Positions 10,400 through 18,419 of a stretch of 64,000 nt of DNA are shown piece after piece. Source of the stretch: Frigidibacter sp037095735 (GTDB lineage Bacteria > Pseudomonadota > Alphaproteobacteria > Rhodobacterales > Rhodobacteraceae); NCBI RefSeq assembly GCF_037095735.1, contig NZ_JBAWKD010000003.1:62001-126000 (forward strand). The letters are read 5' to 3'. The notes under the pieces are model-generated. The model worked only from the letters and a program-made list of their open reading frames with translations, was not told the DNA's origin and made no database searches. Made by a program: the position numbers and the translations under genes. Position 1 is the stretch's first letter. Each line of letters begins with the position of its first letter.

Positions 10400-11503
10400 T
10401 CAGTCCTTCTGGCTCAGCCTTGTAACAGCTTCTTTAAGCTCTGCCACTTGGGTGAAGAGACGCCCCAGCCGGCGGATGTTCTTCCAGGCCTCGACATGGG
10501 TTTCCATCTTCAGCGCGGGGCTGCCCAGCAGCACGCGGCCCGCGGGTGCATTGGTGAAGATCTTGGTGGCGCCGCCGCCGATCACGTCATCGCCGACGAA
10601 GATGTTGTCCGACACGCCGCATTGCCCGCCCAGCACCACGCGGTTGCCGATGCGCGCCGAACCGGCGATGCCCACCTGCCCGCAGAGCAGGCAATCCTGG
10701 CCGACCTCGACGTTGTGGCCGACATGCACGAGGTTGTCGAGCTTGGTGCCCCGCCCGATCTTCGTGGCCTTCACCGTGCCGCGGTCGATGGCGGCATTGG
10801 CGCCGATCTCGACATCGTCGCCGATCTCGACGGTGCCCAGCGAATGGATGCGCGTCCAGCTTTGCTGGCGGATCGCGTCGCGCTGGCCCAGCGTCTCGCG
10901 GATTTCCTCGACGCCCGATTTCTCGGGGGTGACGAAGCTGAAGCCGTCCGACCCGATCACCGCGCCGGGCTGGCAGATGAACCGGTCGCCGATGCGCACC
11001 CGCGCGCCGATCCGCGCGCCCTGCAGGATCAGCGCGTCCTCACCGATCCGCGCGCCCTCGGCGATCGAGGCATGGGCGGCGATGCGGGCATTGGCGCCGA
11101 TGCTGACGCCCGCGCCGATCACCACGAAGGGGCCGATCGCAGCGCCTGCGCCGATCTGCGCCGAAGGGTCGATCACGGCCGAGGCATGGATGCCGGGGGC
11201 GATCATCGGGCCGGGGTCGAAGGCGCGAGTCAGACCCGCCATCGCCAGCCGCGGACGGGCGACGAAGACCGCGGCCTGAAGCCCCAGCGCCTGCCAGTCG
11301 GCGCCCTCCCACAGCACCGCGGCGCGGGCCTGTCCCTGCGCGAGGCCGGGGGCGTATTTCGGATCCATCGCCAGCGCGATCTGGTCGGCCCCGGCGGCCG
11401 AGGGTTCGGATGCCGAGGTGACCGCGATCGTGAGATCGCCTTCGGCCCGGGCGCCGAGCGCCTCGGCGATGGCGGCGACGGTGACGCGATGCGGTTGGGT
11501 CAT
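10400..11503 (-). CDS. lpxD: UDP-3-O-acylglucosamine N-acyltransferase
   Basis: The third step of lipid A synthesis: N-acylation of UDP-3-O-acyl-glucosamine from an acyl-ACP in the cytoplasm. The protein has 367 residues; GGAGG lies 7 bases before the ATG. An N-terminal uridine-binding domain covers residues 1-100. A left-handed beta helix of hexapeptide repeats runs from about 105 to 310 (IDPSAQIGAGAAIGPFVVIG and onward). The catalytic His is in LVHVGHNVEVG. A C-terminal helix ends KEAVTRLSQKD. It is normally found with bamA-ompH-fabZ-lpxA; here it instead heads a three-gene operon with its own ACP and ketoacyl synthase. Confidence 0.96.
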   Translation of the reverse strand: MTQPHRVTVAAIAEALGARAEGDLTIAVTSASEPSAAGADQIALAMDPKYAPGLAQGQARAAVLWEGADWQALGLQAAVFVARPRLAMAGLTRAFDPGPMIAPGIHASAVIDPSAQIGAGAAIGPFVVIGAGVSIGANARIAAHASIAEGARIGEDALILQGARIGARVRIGDRFICQPGAVIGSDGFSFVTPEKSGVEEIRETLGQRDAIRQQSWTRIHSLGTVEIGDDVEIGANAAIDRGTVKATKIGRGTKLDNLVHVGHNVEVGQDCLLCGQVGIAGSARIGNRVVLGGQCGVSDNIFVGDDVIGGGATKIFTNAPAGRVLLGSPALKMETHVEAWKNIRRLGRLFTQVAELKEAVTRLSQKD

Positions 11504-11563
11504 TCAGGGCCTCCGGGGTCTGCGGGCGAAGGGCGTCTCCGCCCCCCGCGTCATCCTCGGGAC

Positions 11564-13357
11564 TTAATCCTCTGCCGAGGCAAGGACCAGACCGGCCTCC
11601 TGCAGCTCGCGGAAAATCTCGGCGTCGCGGCCGTAGATGTCGTTTCGATATTCCATGTGGCCGCGCGGCGTGGGCCAGGCGGTGTAATAGACCAGATGCA
11701 CCGGCACCGGCTTGTCCAGCGTCAGCGACTGCTCGCGCCCGCTGGACAGCGTGCGCTGGAACAGGCCCTCGGGGTCGTCGGTCTGCTTCGACAGCAGCTG
11801 ATAGGCGAAATCGAAGGGCTGCTGCAGGCGGATGCAACCGTGGCTGAAAGCGCGGACTTCCTTCTGGAACAGCGACTTCGAGGGCGTGTCATGCAGGTAG
11901 ATGTTCCACTTGTTCGGGAACATGAACTTCACGAGGCCCAGCGCATTGCCGTCCGAGGGCGGCTGGCGCATGGCGAAGGGGAAGTTGCGCGGGGTATAGG
12001 CCGCGAAATTCACCTGATCGCGCGGCACCACGCGGCCACGGCTGTCCACCAGATCAAGCTGCGCGGCCGCGTTCCGGTTGCGCTGCATCATCGGCAGGTA
12101 TTCCTTGACCGTGATCGTCCGCGGCACGTGCCAGCTGGGGTTCACGACCATGTATTCCATCTGGTCCGAGAACTCGGGCGTGCGGCGGTCGTCCTGATCC
12201 ATGCCGATCACCGCCACGGTGCGGAAGGTGACGCGGCCGTCGTCGACGATCTTGGCGGTGAAATCGGGCAGGTTGACCCAGATGTGACGCTCGCCCAGCT
12301 CGACGCCGTTCATCCAGCGTAGCCGCTCAAGCCCGGCGACCACGGCGCGCAGCCGCGTCTCGGGCCGGGCGTTGAGCTGGGCGATGGTGCCCGCCCCCGC
12401 GACCCCGTCGGGATCGAGGCCCATGTCGATCTGGAAGTCCTGCACCGCGCGGGTGACGTCGGCGTCATAGAGGCCGGTCGCGGTGCGGCTCAGGTAGCCC
12501 TCGGCGATCAGTCGGTCGCGCAACGCGACGACGGCGCGGCCGGTGTCGCCCGGATGCAGCGCGCCCTCGGGCACCGGCTGGCCCCAGCCACCGCGGGCGA
12601 TCGCGGTTTCGAGGTCGAGCTTGGCCTTCATCAGCTGGGCATATTCCGGCATCTGCGGCGGCAGCGCGCGCAGGAAGGCCGCGGGGTCCGACTGGGAGAA
12701 GGCCGCGATCAGCTGCCCCTTGTCGCGGTGCGGGACGGCGCGGACGATCTGCTTGTCCACGCGCGAGGGCACGAGCGCCCCCGACCCCACGTCCGAGGCA
12801 TAGGCGAGGAAGGCGCGGGCCATCGCGGCCTCGGCCCGGGCGCGGTCGCCTTCGGTGCGCACGGCGCCCAGGCGGTCGCGCAGCGCGGCCGCATCGTAGC
12901 GCGCGGCCGGCAGGCCATGCGCGGGCGCGCGGTCGAGCGCCGAGATCAGCGCCAGCCGGCGGGCGCCGTCCTCGGCCGCGGTGAACAGCGGCTGCCAGCC
13001 GTTCGCGGCGTAATACGCAGCCAGCGGGGCGTCGGCCTCGGCGCTCAGCGCATCGGCGAGGCTGCGGGCGAAGGGCGTGGCCGGGGTCGCGACGCCGACC
13101 GGCGCGGCCGAGGACGCGCTCATCGCGGCGGGAACCAGCGACTCGGGGGCAGCGGCGGGCGCGGCCGAGTCGGTCGTTTCGTCGGCGGCAACGGTCAGCG
13201 GCGGAACCCAGAGCTCGCTCGCCTGCAGCGGCAAGGCGGCGCAAACCGCCAGAAGGGCCACCGAAGCGGCCAGTCCACGCAGGGCGCGGCGCGTCAGGGG
13301 CGCGCAGACGGCCCCACGGCGCGTCACAGGCGCGCAACAGTTCACTCGGTCCGACAT
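11564..13357 (-). CDS. L,D-transpeptidase (LdtD/YcbB type)
   Basis: A periplasmic peptidoglycan cross-linking enzyme of 597 residues that makes 3-3 bonds. The start is ATG 13355-13357; frames continuing upstream to 13594 lack conservation. An N-terminal hydrophobic segment (LRGLAASVALLAVCAALPLQA) serves as signal or anchor. The layout follows YcbB: an N-terminal SPBP-like region, a peptidoglycan-binding domain (GDTGRAVVALRDRLIAEGYL to VQDFQIDMGLDPDGVAG) and a C-terminal YkuD domain with SHGCIRLQQPFDFAY, nucleophile Cys near residue 508. It is divergent from a MepK-type gene; in E. coli ycbB and ycbK (mepK) are also neighbours. Confidence 0.93.
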   Translation of the reverse strand: MSDRVNCCAPVTRRGAVCAPLTRRALRGLAASVALLAVCAALPLQASELWVPPLTVAADETTDSAAPAAAPESLVPAAMSASSAAPVGVATPATPFARSLADALSAEADAPLAAYYAANGWQPLFTAAEDGARRLALISALDRAPAHGLPAARYDAAALRDRLGAVRTEGDRARAEAAMARAFLAYASDVGSGALVPSRVDKQIVRAVPHRDKGQLIAAFSQSDPAAFLRALPPQMPEYAQLMKAKLDLETAIARGGWGQPVPEGALHPGDTGRAVVALRDRLIAEGYLSRTATGLYDADVTRAVQDFQIDMGLDPDGVAGAGTIAQLNARPETRLRAVVAGLERLRWMNGVELGERHIWVNLPDFTAKIVDDGRVTFRTVAVIGMDQDDRRTPEFSDQMEYMVVNPSWHVPRTITVKEYLPMMQRNRNAAAQLDLVDSRGRVVPRDQVNFAAYTPRNFPFAMRQPPSDGNALGLVKFMFPNKWNIYLHDTPSKSLFQKEVRAFSHGCIRLQQPFDFAYQLLSKQTDDPEGLFQRTLSSGREQSLTLDKPVPVHLVYYTAWPTPRGHMEYRNDIYGRDAEIFRELQEAGLVLASAED

Positions 13358-13555
13358 AGGCCCCTCGTCGCCATCGTTATGGGGATTTTCGTCCGATTTT
13401 CCCGTCTTTGCGCGGAAGTGTAAATCACGGCAGGGTGAGCGCATGTGACTGTGGCATGACAGCCACTCTGCCTGTTCCTTGAGCATCACCCCGGCCTCAT
13501 GCGCGAATTTCTGCCGAGGCGTCCGGGCTTTCGTTAAGTGCAAGGTTTTCCACAG

Positions 13556-13584
13556 TTGGCACACATGCGAACCCGTGGCATAAA
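13556..13584 (+). promoter_or_regulatory. Possible promoter of the MepK-type gene
   Basis: TTGGCA (13556-13561), 17 bases, then CATAAA (13579-13584), leaving a 5' leader of about 65 bases. The 13358-13658 interval otherwise holds the divergent starts and one TTTTCCACA at 13546-13554, which resembles a DnaA box but is single. Confidence 0.4.
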
Positions 13585-13658
13585 AACCGGGCACTTGGGG
13601 ACAACTTCATCAGAAGGTCGCGACAAACGCGACCCCAGCGACGGGACAGGCGCACAGA

Positions 13659-14228
13659 ATGACTCTTCTCAACTCGAACGGGATCTCGCGGCGCGGGCTT
13701 CTCGGGGTATTCGCGGCGACCACGCTGGTTGCGGCCCCGACCTACTCGAACGCCTTCGGGTTCCTGCGCGGCGCAGGCGATGTCCGCCGGATCCGCATGT
13801 ACTCGGGCCGCACCGGCGAAAGCATCGACACGATCTACTGGGTCGATGGCCAGTACATCCCGGAAGTTCTGGGCGAGATCAATCACTTCATGCGCGATTG
13901 GCGGAACGACAAGGTCGTCAACTACGACGCCCGCAACCTCGACATCGCCGCGGCCTCGCACCGGCTGATGGACACCTCCGAACCCTACATGATGCTGTCG
14001 GGCTACCGCTCGCCAGAGACGAACGCGATGCTGCGCTCGCGCTCGCGCGGGGTTGCCAAGAACTCGCTGCACATGAAGGGCCAGGCCGCCGACCTGCGGC
14101 TGTCCTCGCGCTCGGTCGGGCAGATGTACAAGGCGGCGATGGCCTGTTCGGCCGGCGGCGTCGGCAAGTACAGCCGCTCGAATTTTGTGCATATGGACTG
14201 CGGCCCGGTCCGCACCTGGGGCGGCTGA
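13659..14228 (+). CDS. mepK: DUF882/YcbK-type murein endopeptidase, Tat-exported
   Basis: A 189-residue peptidase of the M15-like DUF882 family. The twin-arginine signal ISRRGLLGVFAATTLVAAP ends near residue 30. The zinc-site motifs are visible: SGYRSPETN near 110, SLHMKGQAADL near 130 and NFVHMDCGPVRTWGG at the C-terminus. E. coli MepK cuts 3-3 cross-links made by L,D-transpeptidases and is also exported by Tat. The divergent L,D-transpeptidase gene, about 300 bases away, fits a make-and-cut pair. The symbol is by analogy. It is followed by a strong terminator. Confidence 0.88.
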   Translation: MTLLNSNGISRRGLLGVFAATTLVAAPTYSNAFGFLRGAGDVRRIRMYSGRTGESIDTIYWVDGQYIPEVLGEINHFMRDWRNDKVVNYDARNLDIAAASHRLMDTSEPYMMLSGYRSPETNAMLRSRSRGVAKNSLHMKGQAADLRLSSRSVGQMYKAAMACSAGGVGKYSRSNFVHMDCGPVRTWGG

Positions 14229-14258
14229 GACCCGAACACGACAGTTCCAAAGACCGTG

Positions 14259-14290
14259 AAAGAGGCGCCGCTGTCCCCGGCGCCTCTTTT
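14259..14290 (+). terminator. Intrinsic terminator after mepK
   Basis: AAAGAGGCGCCG (14259-14270) pairs with the segment ending GGCGCCTCTTT; the 3' side of the stem is the U-run. Confidence 0.9.
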
Positions 14291-14387
14291 GCGTCCGGCA
14301 GCATCCCGCCGACCCCGCGGCAGCCTTTTCCCTGCCGGCCCTCCGCCCTATCGTCCCGCTGGATGACCCCGGCGTGAGGAGCCAGAG

Positions 14388-15317
14388 ATGCCGCTGACCT
14401 GTCACCTGATCGGAGCCCCGGTCGACACCGGCCAGAAGCGCCCCGGCTGCCTGATGGGCCCCGCCGCCTATCGCACCGCGGGCCTCGCGCGCACCATCAC
14501 CGAACTGGGCCACGGCTGCGTCGATCGTGGCGATGCGGCGCTGCCGCCGCTGCGTGCGGTGACCAGCCCGAACCCCGCCGTTCATTCCCTTGCGGAAACG
14601 GTTGGTTGGACCGAGGCGCTGTCGGCCATGGGTCAGGCGGCGCTGTCCGAAGGCGGCTTCCCGATCTTCATGGGCGGCGATCACTCGCTGTCGCTGGGCT
14701 CGGTCGCCGGGGTCGCGGCCCATGCCCGCGCGGTGGGCCGGCCGCTGTTCCTGCTGTGGCTCGACGCGCATTCCGACTTTCACACGCCGCTGACCACCCA
14801 GTCCGGCAACCTGCACGGCACGCCCGTCGCCTATATCGCCGGGCGCGAGGGGTTCGAGGCCTTCCCGCCCTTCCCCGAGCCGATCCCGACCCGCCGCATC
14901 AGCCTTTACGGCATCCGCTCGGTCGACCCGGCCGAGCATGCGGCGCTGCAGCAGACCGAGATCGACATCAACGACATGCGGGTGCTGGACGAGTTCGGGA
15001 TCGTGGCGCCGCTGCGCGAGTTCCTCGATGCCGTGGTGGCCGAGAACGGGATGCTGCATGTCTCGCTGGATGTCGATTTCCTCGACCCCTCGGTGGCGCC
15101 GGCGGTGGGCACGACGGTGCCGGGCGGGGCCACCTTCCGCGAGGCGCATCTGGTGATGGAGCTTCTGCACGAGTCGGGGCTGGTGACCTCGCTCGACCTC
15201 GTCGAGCTTAACCCGTTCCTCGACGAGCGCGGGCGCACGGCGGTGCTGATGGTCGAGCTGGTGGCGAGCCTTCTGGGCCGCAAGGTCTTCGACCGGCCGA
15301 CGCGCGGGTTCCTGTAA
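14388..15317 (+). CDS. rocF: Arginase
   Basis: Hydrolyses arginine to ornithine and urea with a dinuclear manganese centre; 309 residues. All metal ligands are visible: His99 in MGGDHS; Asp126, His128 and Asp130 in LDAHSDFH; and the Asp pair in SLDVDFLDPSVAPAVGT near residue 230. It ends with the usual DLVELNPFLDERGRTAVL helix. The sequence CLMGPAAYRTAGL near residue 21 is typical of alphaproteobacterial arginase. No ornithine cyclodeaminase or arginine transporter is adjacent. The ATG at 14388 has GTGAGGAG upstream. Agmatinase is less likely given the N-terminus. Confidence 0.93.
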   Translation: MPLTCHLIGAPVDTGQKRPGCLMGPAAYRTAGLARTITELGHGCVDRGDAALPPLRAVTSPNPAVHSLAETVGWTEALSAMGQAALSEGGFPIFMGGDHSLSLGSVAGVAAHARAVGRPLFLLWLDAHSDFHTPLTTQSGNLHGTPVAYIAGREGFEAFPPFPEPIPTRRISLYGIRSVDPAEHAALQQTEIDINDMRVLDEFGIVAPLREFLDAVVAENGMLHVSLDVDFLDPSVAPAVGTTVPGGATFREAHLVMELLHESGLVTSLDLVELNPFLDERGRTAVLMVELVASLLGRKVFDRPTRGFL

Positions 15318-15331
15318 GGCAGGCCCGCGGT

Positions 15332-16945
15332 CTAGCCGCGATCGGCGCGGATCAACTCGGCCCCGATCCAGCCGGTCAGGATCGAGGGCGCGTTGGTGTT
15401 GCCGCCGATCAGCGTCGGGAAGGTCGAGGCGTCGCAGACCCTGAGCCCCGCGATGCCGTGGACGCGCAGGCGGTTGTCGACCACCGAGGTCTTCGGGTCC
15501 GCGCCGATCCGGGCGGTGCAGCTGGCATGATAGACCGTGCCCGAGCGCTGACGGAAATCGGCGATCAGGTCGGCGTCCGAGGTGATGGCGGGTCCGGGGC
15601 GCAGTTCCTCGGCGATCAGCCGGGCGAGCGGCGGCTGCGCGGCGATGGTGCGCAGCATCTTCACCGCGGCCAGCATCTCGGCCACGTCGGCCTCGGTCGA
15701 GAAGGCGTTGACGGTGATCCGCGGCGCGGCGAAGGGATCGGCCGAGCGCAGGGTGATCGCCCCGCGCGAGGTGGGCCGGCAGTTCGACAGTCCCAGCGAC
15801 AGGCCGGGGAACGGGTCGGGCGTCAGCACCGGACGCTCGCCCGCCCGCGGCAGCAGGGTCGAGAAGGCCTGCATGTAAAGCTGCATGTTCGGGCGCGCGA
15901 GCCGCGGGTCGGTGCGGAAGAAGCCGCCGCCTTGGTTGATCGAGGCCGCGAGCGGCCCGCGCCCGGTTAGCAGCCATTGCGCGCCGACCAGCGCCTTGCC
16001 CCACCACGGCCGCAGCACCTCGTTCAGCGTCGGCACCGTCATCCGCCAGGTGTAGTTGATCCCCTGGTGGTCGCAGAGGTTCTTGCCCACCGCCGGCAGG
16101 TCGGCCAGCACCGGCAGGCCAAGCGATGTCAGCGCCTCGGCCGGCCCGATCCCCGAGAGCATCAGCAGCTGCGGGCTTTGCACCGCGCCGGCCGAAAGGA
16201 TCACCTCGCGCCCCGTCCGAGCCGTCTGCAGCTGCCCCTTGCGGCGGTATTCGACGCCCACCGCGCGCCGCCCCTCGAACAGCACCCGGGTTACCTGCGC
16301 GCCGGTGACGACGGTGACCCCGCCCCGCGCCATCGCCGGGCGCAGGAAGGCCCGCGCGCTGGACATCCGGCGGCCGGATTTCACGGTCAGCTGGTAGATA
16401 CCGGCGCCCTCCTGATCGGCGCCGTTGAAGTCCGGGTTAAAGGTGAGTCGCGCGGATTGGCATGCGTCGAGATATGCCTGAGTCAAATGGTGAAGATTTC
16501 GGCGGTTCGCGGAGATGTGAAGCGGTCCGCCAACCCCGCGCCATGCGTCGCCGCCGGCCTCGTTGTCCTCGATCGCGCGGTAGGCTTCGAGGGCCGCCGC
16601 GGGGCCCCAGGCCGGGCCGGCGACGCCCTCCCAATCGGCGTAATCCGAGGCATGGCCGCGGATCCAGACCATGGCGTTGATCGAGCTCGAACCGCCCAGA
16701 ACCTTGCCCCGCGGCCAGTGGTCCGCTTGGTCCGCAAGGCCCGGATCCGGCTCTGCCCGGAAGCACCAGTTCACTGTCGGGTCATAGAAAAGCTTCCCGT
16801 AACCCAATGGCATCGCAACAAAAAGTCGGCGGTCGCTGCCGCCTGCCTCCAGCAGCAGCACCCGCGCGCGGCCGCCCTCGCTCAGCCGGTTGGCCAGCAC
16901 GCAACCGGCCGATCCCGCGCCGACGATGACGTAGTCCCACTGCAT
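15332..16945 (-). CDS. GMC-family FAD oxidoreductase (choline dehydrogenase-like)
   Basis: A 537-residue flavoprotein alcohol dehydrogenase. The FAD-binding Rossmann motif VIVGAGSAGCVLANRLSE is at residues 6-23, the GMC signature around GKVLGGSSSINAMVWIRGH near 82, and a second motif near GAVQSPQLLMLSGIGP. The active-site His is in YHASCTARIG near residue 480, and the C-terminus GLRVCDASTFPTLIGGNTNAP is classic. Substrate is not predictable: BetA-like enzymes oxidise choline, but many paralogs act on polyethylene glycol or aliphatic alcohols, and no betB or betI is nearby. It is divergent from a GlxA-like regulator that may control it. Confidence 0.9.
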   Translation of the reverse strand: MQWDYVIVGAGSAGCVLANRLSEGGRARVLLLEAGGSDRRLFVAMPLGYGKLFYDPTVNWCFRAEPDPGLADQADHWPRGKVLGGSSSINAMVWIRGHASDYADWEGVAGPAWGPAAALEAYRAIEDNEAGGDAWRGVGGPLHISANRRNLHHLTQAYLDACQSARLTFNPDFNGADQEGAGIYQLTVKSGRRMSSARAFLRPAMARGGVTVVTGAQVTRVLFEGRRAVGVEYRRKGQLQTARTGREVILSAGAVQSPQLLMLSGIGPAEALTSLGLPVLADLPAVGKNLCDHQGINYTWRMTVPTLNEVLRPWWGKALVGAQWLLTGRGPLAASINQGGGFFRTDPRLARPNMQLYMQAFSTLLPRAGERPVLTPDPFPGLSLGLSNCRPTSRGAITLRSADPFAAPRITVNAFSTEADVAEMLAAVKMLRTIAAQPPLARLIAEELRPGPAITSDADLIADFRQRSGTVYHASCTARIGADPKTSVVDNRLRVHGIAGLRVCDASTFPTLIGGNTNAPSILTGWIGAELIRADRG

Positions 16946-17148
16946 GTTCCGCCCCTTCGACCATCCCGCATCCGGCGGCGCCGAGCCCCGCCCGCGATCC
17001 GGTCACACCACCATCCGGGACCCGAAACGGCGCTTCCGTTTCCGACACTTCCATGGCGCAAACCAACCTCGGCATCGGCGGGACCCGGCGCAAAATGCAA
17101 CAGTCGATTCCGCCGCGGGTTGAAGCGCTTCCGCGGGACGGCTAGCAA

Positions 17149-18147
17149 ATGCGCATGCCCGCGCTCCATCCCCATCTCTCTCAGGCGCAGGGACCGTTTC
17201 GCGTTGCGATTCTGGTGCTGCCCGGAACCCCCGCGCTTGCGCTCGGGGGCTTAGCGGACCCGCTTGCGGCCCGCGACGACATGACCGTTCAGGTCGTGAC
17301 ACCGAATGGCCGGCCGGTGCGGCTGGCCTCGGGCGGCGAGCTCGTCTCGCGCGTGAGCCTCAAGGAGGCCGAAGGCGACTGCCTGATCGTGCTGGCCGCG
17401 CCCGACGGCGATCCGCGCGACCATGCCCGCTCGATCGCCCGCGCCTCGGCCCGGTTCCCGATCCTGGGCGCCGTCGGCGGCGGCATCGCCTTCCTTGCGC
17501 AGGCCGGCCTGCTTGAGGGGCGGACAGTCACCTGCCCGATCGACCCCGAGGGCCAGCCGATGCCCTTCACCGCCCCGGCCCGCCTGCGCTTCGCCGAGAC
17601 CGCGATCCGGCTCGACGGCGACCGGGTCACCGCGGCGGCGCCCGGCTCGGCCGCCTCGCTGGCGCTGGCGCTGGTCGAGGCGCGGGCGGGGCGCGACGCG
17701 GCGGCCGGGCTGGCACGGTCGATGGGCCTCGAGTCCCCGCCCGAGACGCTGCCCGACCCGGCCGGCGAAAGCGAGGCACCGCGGCCCGAGGCCGCCGATC
17801 CCCGCGTCGCCGCCGCGATCGCGCGGATGCGCGCCTCGATCGCCAACCCGCCCTCGGCCGCAGAGATCGCACGCGACCTGAACCTGTCGCCGCGCCGGCT
17901 GGAAGGGCTGTTCCGGGCCGAGTTCGGCACGGGCCCGGGTGGCTACGGGCTGAACCTGCGGCTGGACGCGGCGCGCGCGATGCTGCTGGAAACGCGGCTG
18001 GCGGTGGCCGAGGTGGCGCATGCCACCGGCTTCTCGTCGGCGGGCACGCTGGCGCGGGCGTTCCGTGGCCGGTTCAGCCAGAGCCCGTCCGAACTGCGTC
18101 GTGTGACAATTAGCGAAACGAATCACGGGCTTGCCCGCCGGCCTTGA
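17149..18147 (+). CDS. GlxA-like AraC-family regulator with degenerate sensor domain
   Basis: A 332-residue regulator. Residues 18-190 follow the DJ-1/PfpI fold (FRVAILVLPGTPALALGGLADPL), but the nucleophile elbow reads GAVGGGIAFLAQAGLLEG instead of G-x-C-T-G, so the catalytic-type Cys is absent. Residues about 225-325 form the AraC domain (SAAEIARDLNLSPRRLEGLF and VAHATGFSSAGTLARAFRGR). It is divergent from the GMC oxidoreductase with a 203-base shared promoter region, which suggests it regulates that gene. Two in-frame ATGs (17149, 17155) are equally plausible starts. Confidence 0.85.
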   Translation: MRMPALHPHLSQAQGPFRVAILVLPGTPALALGGLADPLAARDDMTVQVVTPNGRPVRLASGGELVSRVSLKEAEGDCLIVLAAPDGDPRDHARSIARASARFPILGAVGGGIAFLAQAGLLEGRTVTCPIDPEGQPMPFTAPARLRFAETAIRLDGDRVTAAAPGSAASLALALVEARAGRDAAAGLARSMGLESPPETLPDPAGESEAPRPEAADPRVAAAIARMRASIANPPSAAEIARDLNLSPRRLEGLFRAEFGTGPGGYGLNLRLDAARAMLLETRLAVAEVAHATGFSSAGTLARAFRGRFSQSPSELRRVTISETNHGLARRP

Positions 18148-18419
18148 TGCGGATGCAGCATTGGGCGGGCCCCCTCGCCCAATCGCTGTGCAAACCGCCG
18201 GCGGAGGCGCCCAAAGCCGCCGCACATCCGCCGCAGGCGCGCGAAGTGACCCGGCGTCACCTTTGCCCCGGCGCGTGTTTTGTCGGCTAAGCGCCTGCCC
18301 CGACACGTCTTTGCTGGACAGAACGCGAGGGCGCGTGCCATGCAGGGCGCAGTCGCCCGGGAGGAGGTCGTGACGACCGCGGGCTGGCGTTGGCATGTTT
18401 TGTGGGAGGGAAACCCAAA

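Noticed and set aside
13546..13554. Replication origin hint (DnaA-box-like TTTTCCACA)
   Set aside because: A single box with no AT-rich unwinding region and no cluster.
13497..16007. 836-codon frame antisense to mepK and arginase
   Set aside because: Overlaps three well-supported genes and crosses a terminator; no motif.
18390..18419. Sigma-54 promoter before takP (TGGCAT then GTGGG)
   Set aside because: The minus-12 GC element does not match and the distance to the ATG is too short; the GGGAGGG here is the ribosome-binding site.
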